Assembly: GCA_029215795.1 (NCBI GenBank) | Contig: JARDYH010000005.1 | Location: 34,168,001-34,232,000, forward strand | Source of the DNA: Anniella stebbinsi | Lineage: Eukaryota > Chordata > Lepidosauria > Squamata > Anniellidae | Direction of reading: 5' to 3' | DNA length: 64,000 bases | Shown: one piece after another, positions 34,332 through 45,899 of the stretch | How the letters are laid out: each line of letters begins with the position of its first letter | Numbering within the stretch: position 1 is the first letter of the stretch | The notes under the pieces: generated by a model | Told to the model about the DNA's origin: nothing | The model's database searches: none | The model's input: only the letters and a program-made list of their open reading frames with translations | Made by a program: the position numbers and the translations under genes

Positions 34332-37300
34332 TGAGTTGAGATTCAAATCTAGATTTAATGATTTAAAAAAACACAGCCTATTTAAGACTCGTCTTAAGGC
34401 TATCTCATGTTGGGTCAAACTCTACAAAACCAGGACATGGGAAGGTAAGGTTGATGCCGTAAGCAAAGGCTGATGTCCTATGCCCAGTAATGTTTCATGA
34501 CGTGTTGCATGCCAATGTCAACATGGGGAGGTTAGGAGCAGGAGTAACAGTGCATGCATTCCTACCTCCCATCCACATTTAAGATTTTTGAATGCCTGAA
34601 TGGGGCTAGATTCTCACAGCCATCTGAACAAGTGTACATAGTGTGAATGTATGTTCCGTGTGAATTCCCCTTGTGTGAGTCCTGATTGCTTTGTGTCCTT
34701 TTCCTACCATACAGAAAGGAACAGCAGGGATCAGGACCCTTGTGCCATTTTCCTGCCTTCAGAAAAACAGCACAAGGGCCCCAATTCTCACATTTCCTTT
34801 CCCCCCCACTCAGACAGAAAGGGCAGGGATCTCGCCTTTGTGCTGCATTTGTGCTTTCAGAAAGGTAGTGAGAGGTCCTGATCCTACCAATTACTCCATG
34901 TATACATTACACACACATCAAATTCCCAGAGGGTGAAACTGCATGTAGCTAATAGCTATGTCTCCCCCACCTTTTTTTTTTTACTCAAAAGTAAGCATAG
35001 GATACCTGATATGGACTGGTACCCTAGGGTGGAGGAAAGGGGGCTTCAACCCTTTTGCCCACCTGCCATGATCCTATCTGGTTCGGGGCCCTGCATCTGG
35101 AATTTATATTAAACTTGTTCGCTTTATGGCAATGACAATGATCCAGATCAGGACCACAGTGGGTTGCAATGGGTTAAAGCCCTCTACCTCACACTAGTAT
35201 CCCAAATCATGCAATAACTGGTTATAGAATCCACTTGACTCACTTTGCAGCACAGAAGCCCTCTGCAAACGCTGAAGTACTGGCAGCCTTCTAACTTCAG
35301 GATGGAACTGAGCATGCAGGTGCTCCTATGGACTTTAACGGGGCAGAATAACCTTAATCATCTTCGAACCATTGCTCAGAACTTCACCAAACCAATGATT
35401 ATAAAAACAGTCAGGGTATAAAACCACTGAGCTGACCAGAGATACTGATGTTCTTTAGGCATATGACTTATGGGCATAGGCATAATTTAAAGGACTATGG
35501 TCTTAAATGGCCATTGCCTTCTGAACTGTAACTGTAACTATAACTATAACAACTATAACTATAACTAACTAACTAACTAAATAAATAAATAAATAAATAA
35601 ATAAATGGGTCCCCAAGAAACCATAACTGAGTGATCATTTTACTAGCTATACTATCAGGGGAACTGCTGCAGCCCATCTCCCTGATTGGTTGGCTCTTAT
35701 GTGACGCTTGTCTCTGTGAAAGTGCAATCTCGTGGAGACCAAAAGAAGTAATATGTGAACTGATCATTCCTTAGCTCTTGAATGTTGCCAAATGGATGCT
35801 TTATCTACATAGCCCTAGTCCTCTCATCTTAGTTGAGTATGGATTGCACATGGATGCTGAGAAAGACGGTATGAGTGTGTGGATCTTTGCCGTGCAAGAC
35901 TTTTAGTACCTTGATCCGGCCTGCTCCTGAATGTCAGCTTGTTCTCCTCCAAAAGTACTCTTTACTGGTTGCACAGGCATATTTGCAAGTGACCTACTTG
36001 GGCCATTTTGCGTATGTGGTTTCTGAAATATGTCTGGGGCGGGAAGACCTTTGCTCAATAGCATTGCCTCTTTCGAAGGCCTTCTTCTGCCAAAACTTTG
36101 TCAGCCTTTGGCTTTCACAAAAGCTCAGGAGAGCCTCACGGCCAGCAGTCCTGTTTGGCGGCCCACTAAGCCTCGGATGTAAACTGTGTGCCGATTGTCA
36201 AGCCTACTTGCCTGGCCTAACCCAGCTCATCAACAGCACTCTGTCAAGCTGCAGCTTAACGTGTAAGCCACTGCCGTATCCCTTCAGCACGGAGCCTGCC
36301 AAGTTTACCAGTGCAGGCATATTTTCGTAACGAAATATGCAGCTCCGCTTGCAGCAGTCACTGAAGGAGCTGAGCTGCAATCAACATCAACACCACAAGG
36401 ACACAATATTTTCTCTCCTGATTACAACACATTCATTTATTTTGGAATTCTTCGGCCGCCTGAAGACTGCAGGTCAGTGACAGTGGCGGAGCTGTCCAAG
36501 TGCCAAAGAAAAGAGAGAATACTGTATGTATGCTCCTGTTCTGCTAGTAAGCAGGGAAAAGGCTAGCGAGCTGTTTGGAAGAGTCGCTTTCAATAGACAC
36601 TTTCAAGGCAGCCCACGCATCTATTCCAGAGAGGCCACCATGAACAATGCAGCAGAATGCAAATACAGCAGGCTGCTCATATCAGGAGTATCAGGCAGGC
36701 CTTTAACAACATCGGTCAAAAATGCCAGAGGCTGATGCAGACAACTGAGGCATGTCTGGGAAGAGAGGGTACAGCCATATGCATTAGGGTTAGCACAGAG
36801 GTTTCCCTTTGCATTCCTGGAATTTTGTATATCTTTACAAACAAAAATACTGGGAGTAAGGAACGTCAGAGTCCCCAAGGCCCTTCTGGTTTGACAGGCC
36901 TGGAGGGGACAAGCCGCTGATGTTAGAACAGCTGCTAAGCCTGCCCAGAATGGTTAAATGGTTGATAAAAACTTTTAAAAATCACATTATACACTGTCTT
37001 CCAGGGATATTGCTTTGTCGTGTACAGTGTTGTGAGAGCAGCAGATCACCCTGAAAAAGCCCTATAGCTAACCAGAACAATTTATTGAGTGACAAAAATC
37101 TTGGAAAGGTTCCAGACTATAAACCTATATTTGTGCAACAATCACAATTTGTATTTGGCTGGCTGGCTGGCTTGATTTGTCCTTGACCTTGCTCAGATTA
37201 GTATATCATTATTGTTAGGTGATGAAGCAGTAACAAACTCCTACTTGAAAACTGTAGGAACGTAGATATTGAATCCAAGTGCAGCAAAACTGTCACACTG

Positions 37301-37345
37301 CTTGAAGTTAGCAGTGCTGGAAGGTGGCATTCCGCCATCAATCCA
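34332..37345. other. Unique DNA, no gene confirmed
   Basis: Includes an open frame of 151 codons at 35875-36330 (+) that has a Leu/Ser/Cys-rich, unfamiliar translation and no clear acceptor or donor; I do not call it. The part from 36340 to 36700 has no repeat I recognise. Confidence 0.45.
35520..35606. repeat. (TAAC)n to (TAAA)n microsatellite
   Basis: Imperfect CTATAA and TAAC units grade into a clean TAAA run. Confidence 0.9.
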
Positions 37346-37568
37346 GACAGGGCTCCTGTATAGAAAAAGGAATTTCAGCAGGTGTCATTTGTATGCATGC
37401 AGCACCAGATACAAAAGAGGGCAGGGCTCCTGCAGCTTTAACTGTTGTGATGAAGAGGGAATTTTACCAGGTGCTGCATGCATACAAATGACACCTGCTG
37501 AAATTCCCTTTTCTAGACAACTGTTAAAGATACAGGAGCCCTGTCCTCCTTTCCATATGGTCAACCTA
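37346..37568. mobile_element. hAT MITE type A, left-truncated and internally deleted
   Basis: It begins inside the family at CAGACAGGGCTCCTGTA, jumps from GCATGCAGCACC to CAGATACAAAAGAGGGCAGG, and ends CATATGGTCAACCTA. Confidence 0.8.
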
Positions 37569-37845
37569 GATGAACTCTCTGTCCCTCCTTTGTGCCCAGC
37601 ATAGAAACAAAGTGGGCTGCTAGAAGAGAGGAATTCCTCGCTCAGCCTCTAGCATAGATAGGCAACTTTCTGCCAGCCACCCCCTGCAGGCTAGCAACTT
37701 TTGGGGGCTTATTTACAAGGCTGCTTTTGGAAAGAGCAGGCATACCTAAATCACTTGGGAAGGCCCAATGAACTCAACTTGACTTACTTCTGAGTACAAA
37801 TTATAGGATTGTATTGTTAATTGTTTAATACTTACTCAGGACCAA

Positions 37846-38062
37846 AACAGACATTACTTTTAATCTGTGTCTAGCAGCTAGGCCTTTGTTTCATTTTACT
37901 CTAGAGTAGGTGTAGGGGGCCTCAATCCATTTTTTTAAAAAAAAAAAACCTATCATCCACACTAGAGTCGTGATCCAGATTGGAGGCATTGCACTTACTC
38001 CAGAGTAAAAATGGGGTGGGAAGAGACATAGCTGCTGGACACAGAAAGTAATTTCTCTTTGG
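37846..38062. mobile_element. TIR element, ACCAAAACAGACATTAC family
   Basis: It pairs with the better copy at 58134-58351: same order of CCAAAACAGACATTACTTTT, GTGTCTAGCAGCTA, ACTCTAGAGTAGG, an A-run and AAGTAATTTC. It is the more diverged of the two; the right end is eroded. Confidence 0.5.
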
Positions 38063-38303
38063 CCTTCAGCGTATAGAACCACGGAGCTTGATAGAGATGT
38101 AAGTGCTCTTTCATAATTCATCACATACTACCTGAAATATGAGGGCTTGAGGCATGGCCCTCTCTGACAGACACCCCTCCTAGTGAGGAATCACAAATTT
38201 CCGTCACCCACACATTGTCATTTAGGGGGTTGGGCTTCCAGGTAGGACTGAGTCATTTTTCAAAGAAAACTATCTGTTGCCCCGAAATTTAGGGCTCCTC
38301 TAA

Positions 38304-38400
38304 GAGCATCATTAGATGAGGGGTTTTATAGCATGCTCATTACTGGGCTTTCACGGACATAGAGGGTTCTATAAGACCACAAGAACAAGATCCTTCATTA
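38304..38400 (+). mobile_element. MITE left-end fragment
   Basis: The sequence CATTAGATGAGGGGTTTTATAG, then CTCATTACTGGGC, aligns with 42402-42450. Confidence 0.45.
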
Positions 38401-38491
38401 TACTAGATTATAGTTGTTTTAGCTTTAAATCCAATGTGATTCTTTTAATTATTGTTTTCTTCTTTTGGCCTGTGCTAGTAGTTCCCCATTT

Positions 38492-38556
38492 GTCTACTCA
38501 GAAGTAAGTCCCATTGTGTTCAGTGGAGCTTACCCCCATGTAAGTGTGCTGAGGGT
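38492..38556 (+). repeat. Short TCTACTCAGAAGTAAGTCCC repeat
   Basis: A copy of an ~85-bp interspersed repeat. It reads TCTACTCAGAAGTAAGTCCC, then ATTGTGTTCAGTGGAGCTTA, then CCCCCATGTAAGTGTGCT. The AAGTAAG...CTTAC parts face each other as an imperfect hairpin. Confidence 0.65.
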
Positions 38557-39189
38557 TTCAAACTTACAGCAGATTAAAACAAGGCTCCCCACCCCCGCTC
38601 CTTTCCACATATGCCAGGAAGGGAGGTGCTCCCTCGATTCAAACGTATCTGCCATTTTCAGGAGCCCCAGGAGCAGCAGGATCTTCCACCTTGTCAACCC
38701 TCTCCTCCCATGTAATGCAACCCATAACAATTGCACCAAAGAACCAGGACGCATGACAGCCCGGGTAAACAACGTGATTTCCCTTAATGTAGAGATGCTC
38801 TCAGTCAACTAAAGCAACTGTAATTTAATGTGTCTTTAACTTCTTTGGGGACCTCAACGCAAAAAAGCAGGAGTATTGTTTTTTTTAAAAAAATACATAA
38901 CTTGTAAAAAGTGCAAGCCTATGTGAAAGCCCCTTTTTCTTGTACAAATCAGGACTTTAAATCAACACCTCCCTTAGATAGGAGCTTCTATTGTTTTGTT
39001 TTTTAAGTCATCATGTGTAAACCACTTGGGCAGTCATAACAAACCATGCACTGGGGTGATAATTCAGTTGCCTGTGTAAACGGAAGTGACATGGCCAGTC
39101 CACAAGTAGTCTGTGTTTCTGGTAAAGTCGGTGGACTGATGGAGGTAGTGATATTTATCTGACCTGGCTGGGTGAGACGTTTTCCTTAG

Positions 39190-39312
39190 CTTTGGGGGAG
39201 GGAGAGTGCAATTTGGGCAGTCCAGGTTTTTTGGCCTACAACTCCCAACAGTTGTAGCCAGCATAGCCAATTGTGAAGGATGATGGGAGTTGTTGGCCAA
39301 AACATTTGGAAG
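39190..39312. mobile_element. Palindromic short MITE, diverged
   Basis: The arm TTTTGGCCTACAACTCCCAA is mirrored by TTGGGAGTTGT-type sequence in TGGGAGTTGTTGGCCAAAAC, with the centre near 39255. Same design as 41682-41815. Confidence 0.6.
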
Positions 39313-39315
39313 GCC

Positions 39316-41055
39316 ACAAATGCCGATCCTGGGCTATCCTTTTCAAAGCACTTTGATATTTTCACTAACCTGTTACTCTCATTGTAACGGGGCCATACCC
39401 TATCAGGGCAGAATGAGGTGTCCAATGTGGGCCTATGGCTGCAAATTTTTAATTATTTTGTTTACAAGCTGGGGGTTTTCAATGGAGGTGCCCACCCTTT
39501 CTTCTACCCTGAAGGGCTTATTGAGGGGGGAGGAGGCAGCCCCCACCCCAAATTTACATTTGGGAAGGGACATGCATTGGGAAGGGATTTTGTTTTAGAT
39601 TTACCTAGGGAGTCCTTCAAATATGCAGAAGAAACTTCTGCTTTGTCTGTGGGTGGGCCCGTTTTTCATTGCCCTTACTGGCCAGCACAGGGCCACCAAG
39701 CTTGCGATTGGAGGGGAACGATTACATGTTTGCCACCATAGGGGGCGCCATTTGGATTTTTTATTATTTATTACTACTTCTTTTGAACTTCATGCGCTAC
39801 AATTTCTTGAGCTGTAATAGCCCTTCTGCCTTACAAGGAGTTTCACATTCAGGGTTGGTTTTGTTTTGTAACCCCCAAGCAGCATCTGACGTTGTGGCGT
39901 CTTCCAAGGAAGGGAGGGGGAGAGATTTCGGCTAGCTTTTTTTTTTTTTTTGGCTAAGACAGTAGGCACATATTATTCAAGTGAGCTTCGATCGCGATTG
40001 GCTCGCCCGTCCGTTTGATCGCCCCCTCCATTGTTTGTCTTGCGTCCCTACTAGAAACTCCCCACTGACAACGGTATATTGATGGGGAGACAAGGCAATT
40101 TAACTCCAACCGATGTGTCTGCTAATTGACTCCTTTCATTATGGCGGGGGTGGAGATTTGAAACACGGGGTGGGAAAGAGAGGAGACTCCACCGATTTGG
40201 CACGCTTGCTATATATATATATATATGGAATCGAGACAGGGGGTGCAGGCGATTCCCTGGGGTATGCAAGGAGGAGGAACGGGCTGTCTATTTTGAGAGA
40301 GGGGGGTTTATAGAGTGGATTCCCGTGGCTCGGCTCCACACTGAAATATTGTCCTCCGTCTCCATGACATAAACACAGGAGCAAGCCTGTGATCCTGGCG
40401 CCAACTTCAGCGAGGGGAATGTGAATGGAAAAGAGATGTGGGGTCTGAAAGGCGAGGAAGGAAGGAAGGAGGGAGGGAGGGAGGGAATCTTACTGTAATT
40501 AGAACGAACACCCCCCCCGCGCCCCCCCCCCAGCCTCCCACCCGTTCCTTTCCGCCGTCCTTTCGTTCTCATGGCTTACTTAACAGAGCAAATAGTCTGG
40601 GATTTTGTACAAATAAGTCCCAGATTAGTTACTGACAGATCTACCAAGAGGCGGCTAATGGAATAATGACCGAAAGGAAGCTTTTTAAGGTAATTGCCAA
40701 GCCACCCCCGTGCTTAACAATGGGGGCTTCCCCCCCCCCCCGCGTCCCCGCCATTCACGGCATCCAAGAGAAGAACAACCGGAGAGAAGCCCTGGAGGCA
40801 GGGAGGACGAGCTGGATGCTCTTGTGAGATGGGATGGAGGCGAACTGCAAATAAAGAGTGCTCCTATTCGATATACGTTTATTGCACTGGGCAGATTTCA
40901 GACTTACAGGATCTAATTTGTCTTTTTCTTTTTTTTAACCAGAACTCCTGAGATCCACCAACCGAAACCTGGTGCAAAAAACAGTTAGAATGTCTATGTA
41001 CACCACTTCCTGGGAAATATGACCAGGAGGGTGCTAGGGCAGTCATGTCCTCTTT
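39316..41055. other. Unique, moderately GC-rich DNA, possible regulatory
   Basis: No confirmed exon. From about 39960 repeats are sparse; CpG dinucleotides, C runs (40511-40530, 40731-40741) and homeodomain-type TAATTG words occur. The best candidate conserved stretch is listed at 40560-40700. Confidence 0.4.
40560..40700. promoter_or_regulatory. Candidate conserved non-coding element
   Basis: A repeat-free stretch with mixed AT/GC words such as GAGCAAATAGTCTGGGATTT, CCCAGATTAGTTACTGACAG and GGCTAATGGAATAATGACC. Its texture resembles developmental enhancers. Conservation cannot be shown from one genome. Confidence 0.3.
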
Positions 41056-41410
41056 GGCCTCCTCCACACGAGACGTTTAATGAGCCTTGAAGGCTCATTA
41101 AAAAATTTACCTCCACAAGCACGGAGCGCAAAACGGGCGTACAGGCGCGTTATCTCCCCGATAATGCGCATTTTCGAACGCGCGTTAAATAGCGACTTTT
41201 ATTTTGCTCCGGCCGTTAAAGCGCATTTTCGCGGTGTGAACAAGCGATTACGCGCATTAACTGCTTGTAAAGCGCTTTTTGGACATGAATTAATGTGTTT
41301 CGCCGCCTCTCGCCGCCTCCGGTGCAGAGGGATTAGGAGTAAAAGCGCCTCCGCAATAATGCGCATAATCGCAGAACCGGGCGCAAAAGCGCATCCTTGT
41401 GGAGGGGGCC
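41056..41410. mobile_element. Harbinger-like MITE, GCGCAT-rich family, copy 1
   Basis: The left end GGCCTCCTCCACA and right end TGTGGAGGGGGCC form terminal inverted repeats over 355 bp. A 3-bp TTT duplication flanks it (41053-41055 and 41411-41413), as in PIF/Harbinger elements. The interior is dense in GCGCAT, GCGCATTTTCG and GCGCATAATCGC words. An inverted relative lies at 42014. Confidence 0.8.
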
Positions 41411-41411
41411 T

Positions 41412-41500
41412 TTGTGGGTTTCCCATAAGCAGCTGGTTGGCCACTGTTTGAACAGAATGCTGGACTTGATGGACCCTCTGTCTTCTTACGTTCCTAAAGA
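41412..41500 (+). mobile_element. CR1 3' end fragment
   Basis: It reads CAGCTGGTTGGCCACTGT, then GAACAGAATGCTGGACTTGA, then CTTCTTACGTTCC, the CR1 terminus also seen reversed at 58358 and 60275. The copy-1 MITE abuts or interrupts it on the left. Confidence 0.7.
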
Positions 41501-41681
41501 ACTGTGAACCAAGGAATTTGTTACAGGTACTAGAACTGAATGGAACTCTCAGGCCTTCTGTGCCAAAATCCACTCCTGACTACCCCAAGGTTGCTTTGGG
41601 TTAGTGGTATAATTGGGAGGGGGTATTTTGTTGGTGGGAGTCAGAAATCCTTGTCGATGTAATGTATATCTCCCATAGATC

Positions 41682-41815
41682 AGCCTTCCCCAGCCTGGTG
41701 CCCTCCAGATGTTTTGGACTTCAACTCCCATCAGCCCCAGCCAGCATGACCAATGGTCAGGACTGCTGGGGTTGTAGTCCAAAATATCTGGAGGGCACCA
41801 GGTTAGGGAAATCTG
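41682..41815. mobile_element. Palindromic short MITE
   Basis: The left arm CCTGGTGCCCTCCAGATGTT and TTGGACTTCAACTCCCATCA are mirrored by GTAGTCCAAAATATCTGGAG and GGGCACCAGG. The centre is near 41748. Other copies are at 39190 and 48186. Confidence 0.75.
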
Positions 41816-41842
41816 CAGAAGATCTAAATCTACCTTCTTCTC

Positions 41843-41912
41843 ACTCCTGTTCTGGTGTAAGCCCATTGACTTCATTGAGAATAACTTCCTAGCATGGTTG
41901 CAGTCTTGAAGA
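41843..41912. repeat. Short GTAAGCCCATTGACTTCA repeat
   Basis: A diverged copy of the short interspersed repeat also seen at 38492 and 43808, with GGTTGCAGTCTTG at its end. Confidence 0.4.
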
Positions 41913-42013
41913 CACTTGCCAAGGCAGAAACAGCAATCTGAGGCTCACTTCCTTGGGCGCCAAGACCACTGAATAATGCAGCGAGGCCTATTTCTGAGCA
42001 ACCGTGCAATATA

Positions 42014-42346
42014 GGTCCCCTCTACAAGGATTCGCTTTTGCGCCCGGTTAGGCGATTATGCGCATAATCGCTGAAGCGCATTTACACCTAATCCCTCTGC
42101 ACGAGAGGCGGCGAAGCGGAGTAACGGATATCCAACAAGTAGTTAATACGCATAAGCGCATATTCAACAGTCAAAATGCGCTTTAATGGACGGAGCAAAA
42201 TAAAACTCGCGATTTAACGCGCATTCGATAATGCGCATAATCGGGGAGATAACGCGCCTCTACGCCCGATTTGCACTCCGTTCTTGTAGAGGTAATTTTT
42301 TTAATGCGCCTTGAAAGAGCTTTAAATGCCTCTTGTAGAGGCACCC
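42014..42346. mobile_element. Harbinger-like MITE, GCGCAT-rich family, copy 2 (inverted)
   Basis: 333 bp, in opposite orientation to 41056-41410, starting GGTCCCCTCTACAAG and ending CTTGTAGAGGCACCC. Perfect 3-bp ATA duplications lie at 42011-42013 and 42347-42349. It contains a perfect 20-bp palindrome GCGATTATGCGCATAATCGC at 42052-42071. Confidence 0.82.
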
Positions 42347-42401
42347 ATAGATAGGATTGTGCTGGGAGAGCTGCTCAAGCCTCATTCTGATGACTAAGAG
42401 C

Positions 42402-42760
42402 TCCATCAGACGAGTGTTTTATTGCACACTCATTACTGGGTGATCATGGATTTTTGTGGGTCTCTCTCACGGTGTTGTCTGCCTCCCACGTGCCTCCCAC
42501 CCCTTCTAGCCTTCTTTGTGCCACAAAAGAATACCCCAGTATGGCCGACTTATTTTTAAAGACGGAAGTTGCTGCTATCTCCTGCTATGTGCAGGAGAAG
42601 CAAAGGGATCAAAACGGCCCACTGAATGGGCCACGTGCACGTTGTTTACTTCCTCTTTCAAAAGAGGAAGTAATGAGGGACAAATGCGCAAGCGGAGAAG
42701 CGACAGTAAGCAAATACAATTTCCCCCATGTCATGATGCATAGAGTGTGCCAGCATAGCG
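42402..42760 (+). mobile_element. MITE-like element, TCAGACGAGTGTTTTATTGC end
   Basis: The left end matches 38304 and, reversed, the right end at 28350. An inverted pair (TTACTTCCTCTTTC and GAAAGAGGAAGTAA-type sequence, CTCTTTCAAAAGAGG) sits at 42647-42672. The right boundary is uncertain. Confidence 0.4.
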
Positions 42761-43059
42761 TTGTGGCCAGAAGCAATCAAACCCTGTTGAGTGTAGTGGT
42801 GCCAACTTCTGTGCTGACTTTGCTCCTGCCCATCTAACAATTGATAAATAAATAAAATTAAGTCAGAAACTAAGTAGGTGAAATACTTAAGTAGCTAATC
42901 AAGTAAGTAATTAAGGAAAGTAAGCAGGTGAAGCTTTTCCTAATATGGAGATGAAGAAATGGGAGGAGGAGGGAGCTTCACTGGCTCACTTCCTATTCTT
43001 TCATCTCAATGGATGCTTTTTTGGCCATGTAAATTGCAGGATGTGAAGGACCCGATCTG

Positions 43060-43303
43060 GATATGGGGTTGGATCCAAATCCTTCATTCCGCAAGCGGAA
43101 TCATACCACTTATGGAACTAAAATTCCCGGTTCCCTCCCCTTCCATGTCCCCTCCAGTTCTGCCCCGGAAGGTCCCCCAATCTTCCGGAGCAGGTTTGGA
43201 GGGCATGTGATGGGCTGCAGGAGGGAAGAGAGGACACGGAAATCCCATTCCACAAGTGGTGTCTTTCCACTGGTGGAATGAAGGATCTGGATCTAACCCC
43301 TTG
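43060..43303. mobile_element. Palindromic element of about 244 bp
   Basis: The left arm (GGTTGGATCCAAATCCTTCA, then TTCCGCAAGCGGAATCATAC) is mirrored by the right arm (CCACTGGTGGAATGAAGGAT, then CTGGATCTAACCCC). The centre is near 43180. No terminal repeat or target duplication could be fixed. Confidence 0.6.
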
Positions 43304-43807
43304 CCTGTAGCAGAGGACAAAAGGTTAAATCCCTCCTCTACCACCACCACCACCACCCCAATGCTAGGGTCCCAATCCAAACTGGACCCTCCATGTTTAA
43401 TGTTAATGCGAAAATGCTATAATTTGGTCCAACTGTGGATCCAATAAAAAGTTAGCAGGCCCAGCTGAATGTGATTCTACTAAGGGATGGAACAAGTCTC
43501 TACAGTAAAGACATATTGTGTGTAGTTTGATAGTAAACAAGGTTTGGAGGGTTTGGGTGGTAAAACAAACTGTTGACATCCAGCAATAATTATTACCAAT
43601 CTGTCTTGATCATTTACCACTCAGCACAATATGCTGGCCCTATTTATGCCACATATTGGTTATATGAATGCATGGACCCAGGGGAAGGAGCAAGGTTGTG
43701 CTTATTGGCCAAAGCTCCAACCCACTTCATCCAAAGGCACACACCCTGCACTCTACACATTCATACCCATGGACATGTCACATGAATAAGGATATTGCAA
43801 TGCGCAA

Positions 43808-43895
43808 ACAGGTGGATCCTATGCATATTTACTCAGAAGTAAACCTCCTTGTATTCAAAGTGGCTTACAACTAGGTAAGTGTATATAGGATTGCT
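43808..43895 (+). repeat. Short CAATCCTATGC-type repeat
   Basis: It reads GGATCCTATGCATATTTACT, then CAGAAGTAAACCTCC, and ends GTATATAGGATTGCTACC. The GGATCCTATGCATAT start and ATATAGGATTGC end are inverted, so the unit is a short imperfect palindrome of about 88 bp. Confidence 0.65.
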
Positions 43896-44534
43896 ACCTC
43901 AGGCATTTTGTGGCTGTTGCACAGGTGGCTGTGCTGGAGGTGATGAAGTATCTGGCAGGCACTGATTGGCTAAGCTGATGTGGTGCCTTAGAATCTTCAT
44001 AAACATTCTAAGGTCTTATCACACCTACTATTTTTCCCCTGGTTTGCTTCTGCGGGTTCCCCGTCCGTTTCCTATGCAAGTCTAATGTTTTCAATCACAC
44101 GTGGTCAGTATTGCTGCGATACCTCAGCTTGGCCTGTTGAACTTTGCCTGTTTCGGACTTTGCCCGTTCAGGAATAAATCGAAACAGAAACAAAAAACTG
44201 TGAACTGTGACAGAAACTAAAAACTGTTAAAGAACAGCACAAGGGGGACGACGCCATGCGAATCCAGTGCTGAAGAAGTGGATCAAAGTCGAGGTGGGTG
44301 TGCTTAAAACCATGCATGTGATAAACACCTAAGTGTGTGTGTGAGTGTGATAAATGAGCTATATGTAATGTTGAAGGGCAGTGAGATACAAATGGCTGTG
44401 AAAACTTGAATACTGGCAGTATGAACTAGGAACAGGAGGACTATATCAGCAAAGTAGGCAAAAGGAATGAAAAGCAATTCCAAGAGACAGGGAAGGGAGG
44501 GGGACTGCAGAGGGTTAGATTTGCTGAAGAAGCA
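43896..44534. other. No gene seen
   Basis: Unique sequence. A GC-richer patch at about 44010-44260 starts GGTCTTATCACACC and may be a diverged MITE, but no partner end was found. Confidence 0.4.
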
Positions 44535-45210
44535 TAAGAACACAATACACGCAATGCTGGATCAGATTGGAGGCCCTATTAGTCCAGCATTCTGTCCCCA
44601 CAGTGGCCAACCAGATGAGCATAGGAAGCCCACATGTAGCACATGAGCTCAATAAATAGCACCCTCCTGCTCTTTTTCCCCAGCAACTGCTTCTGTTACC
44701 GGAGGTCTTATGCAGCCTTTATGAGTAGTACCCATTGATGCCCTTCCCAGCTTCCATGAATTTTGCTAATACTTTTCCTGTTATTGCTGCTATTGTTGTT
44801 CCTGCTGGTTTTAATTGTTGGTTTTAGTTTTAATTGTTATTCTATTCTGAACATGTTTTATTGCTTTTTAATATTACAATATTTTATTGCTTTCAATATT
44901 TTATGTATTTTATTGTTGTAAGTCACCTTGTGAGGGCCTTTGGCCTGAAAGGCAGCCAAGATATGTTTTAAATAAATAAATAAATAAACTATGCACTGTG
45001 TGAAGAAGTATGTCCTTTTATCTGTTGTTCATTTTTATAGGATGACCCTCAGGTTCTAGTTTTATTTCGGAGTGGGGGGATGGGACTTTGCCCTATCTAC
45101 TTTCTCCACAGCATGCATAATTTTAAATGCCCCTATCTATCATGTCTGCCCTTACTCACCTATTTTCTAAGCAAAAAAGGCCCAGACAGTGTAACCTTTC
45201 CTCACAGCAG
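44535..45210 (-). mobile_element. CR1 3' end, reverse, split by another LINE
   Basis: The left part (CAATGCTGGATCAGATTGGA, TCCAGCATTCTGTCCCC) and right part (ACTATGCACTGTGTGAAGAA, GGTTCTAGTTTTATTTCGGA) follow the same order as the intact reverse CR1 at 58358-58830. The LINE tail at 44760-44990 separates them. Confidence 0.65.
44760..44990 (+). mobile_element. LINE 3' UTR with AAATA tail
   Basis: T-rich 3' UTR with TTGTAAGTCACCTTGTGAGG and CCTTTGGCCTGAAAGGC, ending in an AAATAAATAAATAAATAAA tail. The reverse copy at 57620 shares the GCAAGGTGGCTTGCAACAA block. It is inserted within the reverse CR1. Confidence 0.7.
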
Positions 45211-45298
45211 AGTTGCTTTCGCCCCTTCATCATTTTGGTTCGGGTTAGGATGAGCAGTCGTCTGGAACAGAGGAATGCAAGGGAAGAGTAAGTGTAGA

Positions 45299-45574
45299 CA
45301 GGGCCGGCCCTATCATCAGGGGAAAGTGAGGTGGGTGCCTCAGGCAGAATATGCTAAGAAGTGGCAAGATGTCAGAGGACACCTCTTTGTGTGCCACTCA
45401 GTATGCCCTGTGCCCCTGGACTAGCCTGCCCCCCTCAGGTGTGGTGGAGGACTCTGTCCCGTCACCAGTGTCGAAGTTAGATTCAATTGCCAGTCAGTTG
45501 GCTTCTGTATGTGGAGTGGGAGGGGGCAATCTTGTCCTTCACTTCATGCAGAAAAATGTCTTGGGCCAACCCTG
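45299..45574. mobile_element. hAT MITE, CAGGGCCGG family
   Basis: The ends are CAGGGCCGGCCCTATCATCA and TTGGGCCAACCCTG. The interior includes GAGGTGGGTGCCTCAGGC. The flanking 8-mers differ, so the insertion is old or the ends have changed. Confidence 0.65.
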
Positions 45575-45899
45575 AGAGAAAATAAAGGACTGCAGAAGAC
45601 AGGGGAATGCAGGGTCAGTTGGGGACATAAAAAAACCTAGGGATGTGCACAGTAAAAAAAATCGGATCCGAATCGGAATTGATGCTTCGGATCGGATCAG
45701 AGGCTTTCTGGATCAGATCGGATCTGATTCCGATCTGAAAATCGGACATCCAATTTTCGGCTCGGACGCCATTTTAGGAGTTTTCACCATAGGCTTGCAC
45801 TGGGGGAAAGAAAGCTTTCCCCCAATGCAAGCCTATGCCGAAAACATGGGGGCGGGTGAGTGGGGACCTAACTCCCCCCTCCCTGTCCCTCCCCCCCCA

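Noticed and set aside
35875..36330. 151-codon open frame
   Set aside because: No recognisable motif, no clear splice sites and unusual composition. It could be chance in unique DNA; kept as a note only.
44010..44260. Possible MITE starting GGTCTTATCACACC
   Set aside because: No matching right end or target duplication found.
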